This document shows positions 32,939 to 44,565 of a stretch of DNA of 64,000 nt, piece by piece (positions within the stretch are counted from its first letter, which is position 1; each line of letters starts with the position of its first letter). Origin of the DNA: Triticum aestivum (lineage: Eukaryota; Streptophyta; Magnoliopsida; Poales; Poaceae). The position numbers and the translations under genes were made by a program. The stretch covers positions 173,490,396 through 173,554,395 of the forward strand of contig NC_057800.1 in NCBI RefSeq assembly GCF_018294505.1, in the 5' to 3' direction. A model generated the notes under the pieces. It was not told where the DNA came from and did no database searches. It was given only the letters and a program-made list of their open reading frames with translations.

Positions 32939-33450
32939 GGATCCCCCGGGCCTGGGCCACACATAAGCGCGATGCGTTGTTGGGCTAGGCCCAGAACGGT
33001 GCGCGGGCAGGTGGGGCGGATTTTACCGTAGTAATTTCTCGTCCGCTGCGCTTCCCCATGACCCGCGTTGAACGCTTGACGTGGAGGATCGTGCGTGACA
33101 TGGGGTTCATGCGTGGGACGGTTCCCACACGCATGCCTCACATCATGGTAAAGAGGCGGCTTGCGCCTACCCCATAAAAGGAGGGAGGCGCAGAGGCACG
33201 GCCCATTTACTCGGGTGGACTCGGGTCATGCCCTTCTAGGCGCCCGCGCCCCACAATCACGAGGTGGGGAGCGGCTGCTTCGCCTGTCCTTTCAATGCTG
33301 CTCGCTCGCCATGTGTCTCTCATGCAGGTGGCAGGAGGTGGAGGCGGGAGACTGGGCCACTACTGATTGGGGCAGCGGGCCGGTCCTGATTCCCTACGCC
33401 CCCGATGACTAGATTGGTTGAGCGGGGCGGCCGAGCCCCCACTCCGCCCC
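32939..33450. other. Polypurine tract and antisense-gene upstream region
   Basis: Next to the LTR the minus strand reads GGCCCGGGGGATCC, the polypurine tract of Gypsy A. The rest is GC-rich upstream sequence for the plus-strand B3-like gene. No ORF is supported. Confidence 0.5.
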
Positions 33451-33452
33451 GT

Positions 33453-33458
33453 TATAAG
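33453..33458 (+). promoter_or_regulatory. Antisense-gene TATA box in Gypsy A
   Basis: TATAAG within ccccgtTATAAGgagggg, 80 bases before the ATG at 33533. The intervening leader is pyrimidine-rich (cattccacattcttcc), as at grass transcription starts. Confidence 0.5.
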
Positions 33459-33532
33459 GAGGGGAGGGGGAGGCATTCCACATTCTTCCATCATCTGTCT
33501 CCTTCTACCCCCGCTTCTTTCTCCCATCCACC

Positions 33533-34183
33533 ATGGCGAGAGGAAGCGATGGCCCTTCGACGGTGGCAGCGAGGGTTGCTGCTCGTCAGCGCGTTCCTCC
33601 TCCCCAAGAGCTCGTGGTGGCGGAACCGGCCACGAGAGGTAGGGGGAGGGGCGAGGCCGAGGTTGTCATGGCGCTCGGAGGAGAGGAGGACGGGGAGGCG
33701 AATCGGCTTCGCCTCCACCAGCGATGCCTCCCCCGACGGAGCACCACATCGGGGACCAGCCCCGCGAGTTCTTCATCGGGCTGCATGCGCCGGCCACCGC
33801 GTCGCCACCTCCGTCTCCCTACTGCCTTTGCTCGGGAGATGGAGCTCGATCCACCCCAGACCCTCTGGTTTCACATGAAGGGCTGCGGGAACGGTGGAAC
33901 ACGGGTCGACGTTGACTTCCCTGCCCCTCACGTCATGTACCTCCGCCGCAGATGGAAGGAGTTCACACGCAACCACAGCCTGACGGCGGGGCTTGTCCTC
34001 TACTTCAAGTTAATGGAGGGCAGCCTGCTCTCCATCAAGGTCTTTGGAGAACTCGGAACTCACTTGAAGTGCTGCGTGGAGAGCTCCTCTGACGATGAAG
34101 ATTCCTCCTCAAGCGAGAGTGATGAGGCGGATAGCGACAGCGAGGGAGTCGAGCGACAGGATGCCGACTCCGACTTCGACTGA
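33533..34183 (+). pseudogene. B3-domain-like protein, antisense gene of Gypsy A
   Basis: ATG at 33533 in accATGGcg context behind a TATA box; one frame is open for 216 codons. The C-terminal half reads AREMELDPPQTLWFHMKG, then VMYLRRRWKEFTRNHSL, then VLYFKLMEGSLLSIKVFG. This is the strand-helix pattern of a plant B3 DNA-binding domain (W-K-x-F near the centre). A Ser/Asp/Glu-rich tail follows (SSSDDEDSSSSESDE). Between about 33724 and 33810 the next frame carries DQPREFFIGLHAPATAS, the missing first strand of the domain, so two compensating indels lie there. It is opposite to gag-pol and convergent with integrase. Whether it binds DNA is unknown. Confidence 0.6.
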
Positions 34184-35346
34184 CCGCGCCACCCCTCCCT
34201 CGGCCACGCGCCTTGCCGAGGGCCATCCTCGCTAAGCTCTCCATCGGGGTGCTCCCCGTCGTCTCCTTGGTCAGATGGCATAGGAGGGCCGGAGAGGGCA
34301 AAGAAGGCGGGTGGCGGCCCTCAAGTCGGAGTACGCGGGCACCGATGCCTTCGTCGCGTATTGCCGCCCGCTGCCTCATCTTCCAACTCCCCTCCCGGCA
34401 CCGGGATGTTCTCTTGGTGCCTTCTGCTCCTTGCACCCCGCCTAGGCGCTCTTTTCGCCCTCTTGCCCTCTTGTTCCACCTTCTGAGAAGAGTGATAAGA
34501 AAGGGATTATGGGCATCTTATCATTTTTTAGTTTGTAAGCCTGCGGGCACTTGTTTATTTTAAGACTTGTTATCCCCTTGCTCATGTTTTTAATTATGTA
34601 TGAACTGTGCCTGTATGGGATGTTTTTAATGAAAAAGGGTGCTTGTCGGGTTCTTTGTGCATGAGCGAGGCCCATGCCAAGGATGAATCCTTGTTATTTT
34701 TAATATAAACATGTCGCCCGGCAACGGTCCTTGTTGTCTCCCCACTTCGGTCGACCATTCTCGCGCTCTTGGCGGAGGTAGGGGCGAAGTAGAGTTAGAC
34801 CCCTCGTTCATCTCCTCGCCATCACGACTACTACCAAATTCCGACCCACGAGGTAACTCTTGGGTACAATAAAGGGGGAGCACGGTGGTTTCAAGAACAT
34901 AAACAAGGTTTCACATGTCCTAGTTCTATACAGAAACACATAACAAGGGGGTGAAAGACTTATCTGAATCTGCAGCCCCCGGCAACTTGGCTTGCCGTGG
35001 TTGTATGCTTGTATCTTCAGCCCCCGGCAGTCTTGGCTTGCCGAGGCTGAAGCGCCGGTTTGTTATGTTTTTCCCAAGCGGCTTAGTAGAAGTGTCCGCG
35101 TGCCCTGTGAACCAAAGAGAACAGAAAGACGCACACTCGAGCTCTTGGCTAGGGGTTAGTCGCTGCTAAGCACTATCAACCCTAACCGAGGAAAGACTTG
35201 ACCTAGCATGCATGCTATAACTTAGGGCGCCAGCGCTTCGTTTATTTACGCTCAGGGTCTGCGCCTGGCTTTGTACAGAGGGTCACATGCCTTGCCGGCA
35301 AGGCTCGTACAAAAGGTGGTTCGCCGGGAGGCCCAACAACTGTGCC
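34184..35346. other. Convergent spacer of Gypsy A with two hairpins
   Basis: Lies between the stop of the B3-like gene and the stop of integrase. At 34978-35001 and 35018-35055 there are repeated units 'cccccggca...cttggcttgccg.gg'. The second folds into CTTCAGCC.CCGGCA paired with TGCCGAGGCTGAAG. No gene is supported. Confidence 0.5.
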
Positions 35347-38300
35347 TTATGGGTAAAACTTGCGAAGATGTTTGATGTTCCAGGAATTGCTTACTGGGAC
35401 AACATCTTCGGTCTCCAGGCGGACTGCGCCAGGCCTGGTGACTCGTATTACCCAATAAGGGCCTTCCCACTTTGGCGTCAACTTGTTGGAATTCTTGGCC
35501 GACTGAACGCGCCAAAGAACAAGGTCGCCTTCCTCAAAGCTTCGGGCATGGACCTTGCGCTATGGTAGCCGCGCAAGGCTTGCTGGTAGGGTGCTGCTCT
35601 CATGGCCGCCCGAAGACGATCTTCCGCAATCGCTCTTGCTCAAGCTCGTCATAAGCGAGCACTCGAGGTGACCCGTATATGAGTTCCATGGGGAGAACTG
35701 CTTCTGCCCGTATACCAGGGCAAAGGGTGTCTGGCCAGTGACATGATTTGGCGTCGTCCTGATCGACCAAAGAACCGCCGGCAACTCATCAATCCAGCGC
35801 CTTCCGCTTTTATGCAGCTTGTCAAAAGTCTTTGTTCTCAGGCCTCGCAGTACTTCAGCATTTGCCCTCTCCGCCTGGCCGTTGCTCCGTGGGTGTGCCA
35901 CGGAAGCAAAACAGACCTTGCTGCCGAGGTCTTGGGTGTACTGCATGAAGGCGTGGCTTGTGAACTGTGTGCCGTTGCCGGTGTACTCTGTTTGGCACAC
36001 CAAAATAGCAGACTAATCCCTTGAAGAACTTGACGGCTGACTGTGCTATCACCTTCCTTACTGCTTCCACTCCTGGCCACTTTGTGAACTTGTTGATTGC
36101 AATGTACAAGTACTCAAAGCCCCCGACAGCATGGGGGAAGGGGCCCAGTATGTCGAGCCCCCAGACCGAAAACGGCCAGGAGAGAGGAATTGTTTGAAGG
36201 GCTTGAGCCGGTTGATGAAGCTTCTTTGAATGGAACTGGCACGCTTCACACCTGGTTAGTAGTGTTGTTTCATCCTGGAGGGTAGTGGGCCAGAAGAAGC
36301 CTTGCCGGAATGCTTTTCCGGCAAGGGCCCTCGACCCTATGTGGGAGCCACATATGCCTCCATGTATCTTTTCCAACAACTCTAGTCCTCCCTCTCGGGG
36401 GATGCACTTCAATTTCACACTATTTGGTCTTTTACTGTACATGGCGTCATCGACGAACTGGTACAAGGCAGACCGACGGGCTACTTTTTCTGCTTCTTCC
36501 TGCTCTTCAGGAAGTTCCCATGTCTGGAGGAAACGGATGCTATGTTGTGCCCATGCCGGAGCCTGGGGCTTGACGGCAAGGACCAAAGGCATTTCTTCCG
36601 CCATGGGGGCGGCCGTCTCTACGGCCAGGGCTTGGCGCCCTGCCGGAGCCAGCTGCCCCTTGGCAGGCTCGGAATCCGCGGCAACACTCTTGCCGGTGGC
36701 CCTTGGGGGCTCGATGGGAAAGTACTTGCCGGGGCCCGATTTCCTCCGCTTGTTCTGCTCCGTTGACGGTTCGACAGACGGTTGAGTTAGCTGAAGCAAA
36801 AAGGTACCTGGTTCCACAGGTAGCTTGAATGCAGTGCGCTTTGACAGGTAGTCAGTGATGTCGTTCTCCGCTCGGGGAACGTGCTCCGCTTGAATACCGT
36901 TGAAGCAATCCTCCAGCTTCCTCACCTCATCTACGTAGGCCTCCATCAACGGACTCTGGTAATCTTTGTTGACCTATCTGATGACAAGCTGCGAATCACC
37001 CCTGATGATGAGCTTCTTCACCCCGAGGTCCATCGCGATCCTGAGACCGGCGAGCAGCCCCTCGTACTCAATAGTGTTGTTTGTGGACATCTACCTCTGA
37101 AAGTGCATCTAGATCACATACTTGAGGTGCTCTCCGATGGGTGCGACAAGCAGCACACTGGCACCGGCGCCTTGCAGCGAGAAAGCCCCGTTAAAGTACA
37201 TGATCCAGTCGCGACTTGCCTCCTTGCCGGGGAGAGCGGTCTCCTGGATTTCCTCGTCGGGCGTTGAGGTCCATTCTGCAATGAACTCCGCCAAGACTGT
37301 GGTCTGGATTGTAGAAGTACTTTCAAACTTCAACCCAAAGCTTGAAAACTCCAAGGCCCACTCCACAATTCTTCCGGTCGCATCTGGGTTGTGCAGTATC
37401 CGTTGCAATGGGAGGCAGGTGACGACAGTAATCTCGTGGGCTTGGAAGTAATGACACAGCTTCCTCGAGGCCATAAGGAGGCCGAAGAGCAATTTATGCT
37501 CACCAGAGTACCTTGACCTGCCCCCTCCAAGAGGGAGCTGACAAAGTAAACTGGGTGCCGCAACATCTTCTTCTTCTGCACCACTTCACTTGGCTGGCGG
37601 GCCCTGCCCCGATGGCGTCGGATTACACCGGGGGCCTTGCCTTGCCGGCACCAGGCCCTGCCGGGGGAATCCCTGACTTGCCATCCGTCGGTCCTGCCGT
37701 GGCCACTGCCTCTTCATCGACCTCTCTCTGTGCCACTAGTGCGGCGCTGACCACTTGATTCATTGCCGCCAGATACAGCAGCAATGGCTCTTGTGGTTTA
37801 GGCGCAACCAGTATTTGCATAGAGGAAAGGTATTTCTTCAGATCCTGCAACACCGCCTTGGCCTCTGGGGTCCACTCCATTGGGTCTGCCTTCTTCAAGA
37901 TTTTGAAAAAGGGAAGGGCACATTCAGCAGACTTGGAGATGAACCTGCTCATGGCGGCAACGCAGCCAGTGAGCCGGCGCACATCCTTGATCCGCTTGGG
38001 TGCCTCAATCTGCTCAATAGCCTTGATCTTGTCCGGGTTTGCCTCGATCCCACGTTGCGACACAAAGAACCCAAGAAGTTTTCCTGACTGGACGCCAAAG
38101 ACACACTTCTCAGGGTTCAGCTTGAGGTTGATCTTGCGTAGGTTGGCAAACGTCTCTCCTAGCTCTTGTACAAGGGTCGCCTTGTCCTTGGTTTTGACCA
38201 CCGTGTCATCCATATATGCTTCCATATTTCTATGTAGCTGGGGCTCAAACCAATCTGGACCGCCCTTACGAATGTCGAGCGAGCACTCTTCAACCTGAAA

Positions 38301-39663
38301 GGCATCCGTAAAAAGCAATACGTACCACATGGGTGATAAAGGTTGTCTTCTCTTCATCTTCTCTTGCCATGAAGATGTGGTGGTAGCCCGAGTAGGCGTC
38401 AAGGAATGACAACAGATCACACCCGGTCGTGGAGTCAACAATATGGTCGATGCGCGGCAATGGTAATGGGTCCTTAGGACAAGCCTTATTGACATCCGTG
38501 TAGTCAATACACAGCCTCCACTTCCCATTTGCCTTGCGCACCACCACCAGATTGGCCAACCACGTCGGATGGAGCACTCCTCTCACCAAACCTACCGCTT
38601 CCAATTTCCTGATCTCCTCTGTGATGAACTCCTATCGTTCCAAAGCTTGCTTCCTGACCTTCTACTTGACTGGTCGCACATGGGGACACACAGCAAGGTG
38701 GTGCTCAATCACTTCCCTGGGAACGCCGGGGATGTCAGATGCTTGCCACGCAAACACATCGACATTCGCCCGTGGGAAAGTGACGAGCGCGCTTTCCTCT
38801 TTGCCGTCGAGGGTGGAGCTTATGGTGAAAGCCCCTCCCGTGCCATCCTCCTTGACAAACAATCTCTTGGTCTCTGGTGGTGTAGCTCTGGATTTCTTGC
38901 TCTTGCCGATAGAGATCTCGGGCACGTCCTTAACGGTAGCACAGCACTCTGAAGAGGTGCGCTTGCCGGAGTGGGTGCAAGAGGTCTTGTCAGTCTTCTT
39001 CTTCCCTCCCGAGGCCTCAACGGCAGGAGCAGGTGCCTTGGTGGCAGCTGCTGCAACTGCATCTCGATAGAGTTGGTCAGCGCAGATCAGCGCATCCTTC
39101 TTGTCGGAAGGGATGGTGATGATGGTCATCGGCCTAGGCATCTTCAGCATATTGTAGGCGTAGTGCGACGCCGCCATGAACTTGGCTAGTGTGGGGCGGC
39201 TGAGGATCCCGTTGTAGGGCAAGGGGATCTCGGCCACAACGAAGACGATCCTCTCCGTCCTGTAGTTCAACTCACCTCCAAACGTCACGGGTAATGTGAC
39301 CTTCCCCTTCGGCTGGCTCCTTCCTAGGCTGACCCCTTGAAACGTACCTGTTTCCTCAAGGTCTCCATCAGGAATTTGCAGCCTTTTGATCACGACGGGT
39401 GAGATCAAGTTTAGGCCGGCCCCACCGTCAACCAGCATCTTATTCACCTTGAGGTTGCGTATCGTTGGTGAGACCAACAATAGCAAACACCCGACTGCAG
39501 TCGTGCGGTCAGGGTGGTCCTCGGTGGCAAATATGAGGGGTGTGCTGGACCACTTCAGTGGCTTCTGAGCATCGAACGATGGCTCTGCAGCTGTAATCTC
39601 ACGCTCCCACTGCTTGAGTTGGCGGTGAGAAGTGTGCAGCGAGGTGCCACCATCGACGCACAT
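35347..39663 (-). pseudogene. Gypsy A protease, RT-RNase H and integrase
   Basis: Read leftwards. The aspartic protease has MLVDGGAGLNL near 39436-39413. RT begins VGLVRGVLHPTWLANLVVV...CIDYTDVNKACPKDP and, after a frame change, has the YMDD active site at 38216-38205. RNase H has WIMYFNGAFS (Asn where Asp is usual) and IIRGDSQLV. Integrase has an H-H-C-C zinc site (EKIHGG..GSH...RCEACQFH), then WGLDILGPF, TGNGTQF (Gly where the second Asp is usual) and SNGQAERAN. The C-terminal part (KLTPKWEGPYWVI) ends at 35347. At least four frameshifts and several stops make it non-functional. Confidence 0.88.
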
Positions 39664-40204
39664 GGCCTCCGTAGCCTTCTGGAACTCATGCTCACCGGAA
39701 TCGTCGTCCTCGTCATGATCATCGTCCTACTTCTTGTCGCGCCCCGTGCAGGCCTCTCTTGCTGGTTATCCTTGCCGCAGAGACCTCCTTGGCCGCCACG
39801 CTTCTTGTCGGATCCTTCGGCACCATCCCAACCCTTCTCCTTGTCCCGCCTCTCGTATTCGGCTTTTTTCTTTTCAGCAAGCAGCTCAACTTGTCGGCAG
39901 TTCTGGAGGTCATGGCCCTTGGTGCGGTGGATCTTGCAGTACTACTTGTCGGAGCCCCTTGGCTTATCGGCAGCCGCCAAGGCCCGGCAAGCGGCGCACT
40001 TGGCAATCTCCTTGCCAGGGTTGTCTGCCTTGGCCTTCTTGGTGGCGCTGGTGTTGCCGGATCCCTCGACCGCAAGCACGGTCTTGTCCTTGCGTTTCCT
40101 GTTGCGACGCCGGCCCTTCTTCATCGGGGCGGCGGTGTCTTCGTCGGTAGAGTCGGTTTCCGCACCGGCGTCTTCGCCGGGGTACTTCCTTCCCTCTTCA
40201 GCCC

Positions 40205-41701
40205 AAGCGCATCTATCAGCTAGAACGTAAAGTTCGGCCATGTCCTTGACCTTGTTCATTGCCAGCTCTTCACGCATCTTGCGGTTACGCACATTCTGAT
40301 GGAATGCACTGATCACGGCGGCAGGATGAACATCCGGGATGTTGTATTGCACTCGGCTGAACCTCTATATGTACTTGCGTAGGTTTTCACCTTCCTTCTG
40401 GGGAATGATATGCAAATCACTCGCCTGGCCATGAGCTTGGTCGCCTCAAGTGAAGGCACCAACGAACTCGTGGCACAGATCTGACCAAGAAGAAATGGAA
40501 TCCGCAGGCAAATGCATCAACCAAGACATGACATTGGGTTTCAGGGCCAACGGGAAGTAGTTGGCAAGCACCTTGTCCTCATGAGCTCTAGCGGCTTGCA
40601 TTGCGATGGTGTAGATGCTGAGGAACTCTGACGGGTGGGTCTTGCCATCGTACTTCTCACCGACGTCGGGCTTGAACATATGGTGGGACGGCCACTAGAA
40701 CTGCCGCAACCCACCTCGTAAGGTAGGCCGCCGGAGCCTCCCGGTGCTGGGTGGTCCATAGCGGCCCCCGCCCGCCTCTCTGGCTGATGGCGTGTATCAC
40801 GCTAGCGCTAGATGGTTGTTCGAGAGTCTTCATGGGCTCGCTCCTGAAGAACCTGGCGTTGATCGCGGCAGGTCTGTGGGTCAGATGATGCTATGGAAAT
40901 GTCATCACAAGCGTCATCACGATGGACCGACATCCGCGGTGGCTGGCGTGGAGGAGGAGAGTGCACCGTGCCCGCGGCGCCTCTGGCCCCTCCACCGCCA
41001 GCATGCAGTGGCTCGATGGAGCGCCGGCCTGAGGGCCCCGCCGGTCGTGGCTCGACTTTGTTGGCGACACCGACGAGGCTGCGGATAGTGGATCTCCACT
41101 CGTCGAGCTTCTCCGCGGAGGGAGGGAAGTCGAGGAGCAGCTGCGCGCACGCCAAGGCTTTTGCTGGCATGGGCGGCGGCGAAAGCTGCATGGACCACGG
41201 TGCGCTTTGACTTCTAACCATGTTAGAAGGAGCTTTGTCACGGCCCAGCGGCTGTGCGCTGTCCTCGCCAGCACTTCGGCGGGCATGTTGGCCTCCTTCG
41301 TCCCGCGGATGACGCACGGGACTCTTCCCACGGCGGCTTCCAGGGTCACCGGCGTGGTGACGCTGCTCGTCGCGCACAAGCTAGGAAGAGCGCGCTATGG
41401 GCGCCGGAGTGGGCGTCTTGGAGGTCGCCGTGCCGCCCGCGGGTGGTACGGTGACGCTCCCGGAGGGTCCCGTGCCGTCTGTGGGAGGCCCAGCTCCATC
41501 TCTGGATTTCGCGGCGTGTGGCCCGTCGCCTTGTGCACAATCGCCGCCGCTCTCCGGGCTTTGACTGCCAGAGGGATGTTGGTGCTCGTTGGTCGTGCCT
41601 CGGGTTCTATCTGCGACCGGCCCACTGCTTGCCCGCACCGGTACGGGTCGTCCAGCTCTCGACGAACCGACCGACGTGGCCGACTTCTTCTTGGGAGCCA
41701 T
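40205..41701 (-). pseudogene. Gypsy A gag
   Basis: ATG at 41701 (MAPKKKSATSVGSSR), a disordered Pro/Gly/Ser-rich head with a stop near 41381, then the gag core: YDGKTHPSEFLSIYTIAMQA, MSWLMHLPADSISSW and AAVISAFHQNVRNRKMREEL. A knuckle-like YCKIHRTKGHDLQNC lies near 39930 beyond one stop. Stops also fall after VGAFT and RKYI. It would form the virus-like particle that packages element RNA. Confidence 0.75.
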
Positions 41702-41757
41702 GGCAACGAAGAACAGTTAGGCTAACTACTAGACCAGATTCCCACAACTGCGCCCTC

Positions 41758-41774
41758 CTACCTGGCGCGCCAAA
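41758..41774 (-). other. Gypsy A primer binding site
   Basis: Minus strand TTTGGCGCGCCAGGTAGG next to the 5' LTR end. Gypsy B has almost the same site at 43175-43192. Confidence 0.65.
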
Positions 41775-41776
41775 GA

Positions 41777-42257
41777 TGTCGGTGGGAATGACACATATGG
41801 GATCACTGGGATCCCTTCTACGGTCGGCGGGCGCGGGGTCGTGAGAAGAGCAAGTTTAGGAGCAAGCACACGTGTCATTTACCCAGGTTAGGGCCGCGAG
41901 GATGCGTAAAACCCTAGTCCTGCTTTGGTGGATGTATTGAGTGTTCTTGAGCTTTCTGAACTAGCTACGGTGGTTGTCCCATTTCAAAAAGACGAATCCC
42001 TCTCCTGGTCGCCTTCGGCCTCCTTTTATAGGAAAAAGGGGCTGCCACAGTGGCACACAGGAGGTGGAAAGGCCTACAGTGCGCGAGCTTATCGCACGGC
42101 ATTCCGGGACAAAATGCATTAAATGCACTACGTAGGTGTCCATTAGCTTTATCAGGGAAGGGAACGAGGCCCGTCTCATCCGTCACCGCTTCGCCTCGCT
42201 TCAACACGCGCCCAGGCTGGCGATGCATGCATCGCCATGTAGGCAGGCAGGCAGCTG
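41777..42257 (-). repeat. Gypsy A 5' LTR, left part
   Basis: Starts TGTCGGTGGGAATG and matches 31753 onward. Cut at 42257 by Gypsy B after GCAGCTG. Confidence 0.88.
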
Positions 42258-43174
42258 TGTCGGCGTTCTGGGAACGGGGGTCCCCAGACTTGCCTGCCTG
42301 CGGCCTGCGGCGTGGCTCAAAGGGGGGCCAGCACGGCCCATCTTCATCAACACAGACCCAAGACCCTCGCGAGGGGCCAAGCCTCGCGGGGCGGACGACG
42401 CGGAGCTTCCTCAGGCACGGCCTCACCAGGCTGGCTCGCGAGGAGGCGAAGAGATCAAGGCGGGGCATCTCACGAGGTGCCCGTGACGCAAGCGTGACGA
42501 CCAAGGGCGCCAGGCGGGCGCCAGCCCGCGCAGTGTCCTCCTTTCCCCTTTGGTGCAAAGGGGGCAAGCGCAGCCACGGGGTACCGAGGCATCAGGCAAA
42601 GGTTGTCATTTCGGTGCAACAAGACCAAGACTAGGAGGACTGCAAGACGGAGGTCATCGTGGAGCCCAAGACGGCGTCACCACCAGAGCTTTGTGCAGGC
42701 GAGGACCAACTTTAGTCAGGATAAGTGTACCAGATGTTCCCCTTCAAAATGGCCAATTGTTGGCGCCCTTCCCGCTCAATATTTGGGAAGAGGCCCAGGG
42801 CCTTTGCCTATAAATAGGACCAGCCACCCACAGGGTAGGGGGGATCGGATCAAAATGAGAGAGAGAGAGAGAAGGGTGACTGAACTCCTCCTAGCAGTTC
42901 GTCCCCAGGCCAAGAACAGACCCTCGCGAGGCTGTTCTTCCTTGTATTGTTCATCATCATCAGCCCAAGAGGCAATCCACCACACCACACACTGGAGTAG
43001 GGTATTACACCACAACGGTGGCCCGAACCAGTATAAATCCTGTGTTTCTTGTGATGTTCTTTCCTTAGCTTAGATCTTAGCGAGGCGGAGGGGTGCAGGT
43101 AGGTAGAAGAAGAAATCTCCGCGCGCACCCCAATGTTCGAACCTCAAGGGTCTGCTGGAACCTGAAATCCGACA
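42258..43174 (+). repeat. Gypsy B 5' LTR
   Basis: 917 bp, with a TATA box at 42809 and a GA microsatellite near 42860. The palindrome CCTCGCGAGG recurs (42366, 42433, 42923). Confidence 0.9.
42809..42816 (+). promoter_or_regulatory. Gypsy B LTR TATA box
   Basis: TATAAATA in ttgccTATAAATAggacc, repeated at 51119-51126 in the 3' LTR. Confidence 0.65.
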
Positions 43175-43192
43175 TTTGGCGCGCCAGGTAGG
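43175..43192 (+). other. Gypsy B primer binding site
   Basis: TTTGGCGCGCCAGGTAGG directly after the LTR, nearly identical to that of Gypsy A, so both use the same tRNA primer. Confidence 0.7.
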
Positions 43193-43245
43193 GGTGCGCC
43201 GGAATTCGTCTTCCACCACCCCGTTCTCCTCCGACCATCGCGTCC

Positions 43246-44565
43246 ATGTCTGACGCTCGTCGGGCCCGCGCCGAGCGCCGGGCCGCTCTAGCTTCCCGTG
43301 TCGCCCAGACGGCTCCTATCGGCGGGCGTCCTCGCCGTTCCCCGTTACCTGCCGTCAACGCCGCCACCGGCCCAGCGGGGGACGAGCAGCAAGCATCGTC
43401 TCAGCATCCGTCCGTGCGGCAAGACGGCCGCACCGCTACTCCCTCGCTCGCCCCCGCTGGTTCTTCATCCCGCGCGCTCCGAGCACCCATGGAGGCTCGA
43501 GCTGCGCTCATCGCGGCAAACGAGCTCCTGCGCTACTGTCCCGTCGACGACGTCTACAAAGAATGGCTCGATCGCGTCGCCGAGCTCGTCCACGCCGCAG
43601 GGGGCTCTCCTGCGCCGTCGGCTCCGTCGGCGCCCCGACCGCCTCCTCCTCAAGAAGGCGCCATGGATCCAAGGTGCATGGCCCCTGGGCGGAACCCGCT
43701 CCGTCAGGTGCCAGCGCGGCAAGAGCAGAACTGCCAAGAAGTCCCTCGCCCGCAAGAAGCTGCCCGGGCGCTCCCTGCTCCAGCACGTCGCGACCATGCT
43801 CCTGCTCCCGCAAGTCAAGACCCCACGCTGCTCCCAGCTGCAGCGCGTGGGGACATACAAGACCAAGCTCTCCGTCACACAAGGCCTCCCGTGGCCATAG
43901 CAGGCTGCCGTGCCTTCACCACCGAGCTACGCAGCGTCGCGTGGCCCGGCAAGTTCAAGCCAGACCTGCCTCCTTGTTACGACGGCACGGCCGACCCTGC
44001 GGAGTTCCTCCAGCTCTATGAGCTAGGCATCGAAGCTGCCAACGGAGACGAGAAGGTCATGGCGAACTGGTTTCCCATGGCGCTCAAGGACGGGGCCCGC
44101 ACCTGGCTCCTGAACCTGGCTCCAGGCACGATCTCCTCCTGGGCCGAGATGCGCACCCGCTTCATCGCCAACTTCCAAGGTACTCGCGACCGGCCACCCG
44201 CCGTGAGCGACATGCACCGCATCAAGCAACAACCCGGGGAGACCCTGCAGAAGTACATCCAGCACTTCAACAACGCACGCCTCAAAATTCCCAAGGTGAC
44301 TGAGGTGGCCATCATCTCAGCCTTCTCCAATGGCGTGCGCGATGTCAAGATGAAGAAGGAGCTGGCGATGCATGAAGACTTGTGCACTTCCTTGGAGCTG
44401 TTCAACTTGGCAACCAAGTGCGCCAGGGCTGAGGAAGGGCGTCTCTCCCTCCTCGAGCTGCCTGCCGCAGACCTAGAAGAGAAGAAGCCCAAGGCCAAGG
44501 ATGTGAAGCGCAAGGGGGTTGTCGTGCTCGCGGCAGAACCAGACACCAAGCGGGGCAGAGATTAG
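43246..44565 (+). CDS. gag: Gypsy B gag (intact)
   Basis: 439 codons from ATG 43246 with no interruption. A basic Arg-rich head (SDARRARAERRAAL) and a long Pro/Gln/Arg-rich linker come first. The Retrotrans_gag core follows at residues about 230-400: PGKFKPDLPPCYDGTADPAE, WFPMALKDGARTWLLNL, ISSWAEMRTRFIANFQ and AIISAFSNGVRDVKMKKEL. It ends in a Lys-rich segment (KKPKAKDVKRK). It would build the particle. Protease lies in the next frame, overlapping from 44519, which implies a frameshift during translation or a lost base. Gag is open while pol is broken, as expected for an element whose proteins are partly supplied in trans. Confidence 0.85.
   Translation: MSDARRARAERRAALASRVAQTAPIGGRPRRSPLPAVNAATGPAGDEQQASSQHPSVRQDGRTATPSLAPAGSSSRALRAPMEARAALIAANELLRYCPVDDVYKEWLDRVAELVHAAGGSPAPSAPSAPRPPPPQEGAMDPRCMAPGRNPLRQVPARQEQNCQEVPRPQEAARALPAPARRDHAPAPASQDPTLLPAAARGDIQDQALRHTRPPVAIAGCRAFTTELRSVAWPGKFKPDLPPCYDGTADPAEFLQLYELGIEAANGDEKVMANWFPMALKDGARTWLLNLAPGTISSWAEMRTRFIANFQGTRDRPPAVSDMHRIKQQPGETLQKYIQHFNNARLKIPKVTEVAIISAFSNGVRDVKMKKELAMHEDLCTSLELFNLATKCARAEEGRLSLLELPAADLEEKKPKAKDVKRKGVVVLAAEPDTKRGRD

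Noticed and set aside
40792..41210. Plus-strand frames opposite Gypsy A gag as a second antisense gene
   Set aside because: They are GC-rich shadows of gag with no TATA box, no domain and several open frames at once.
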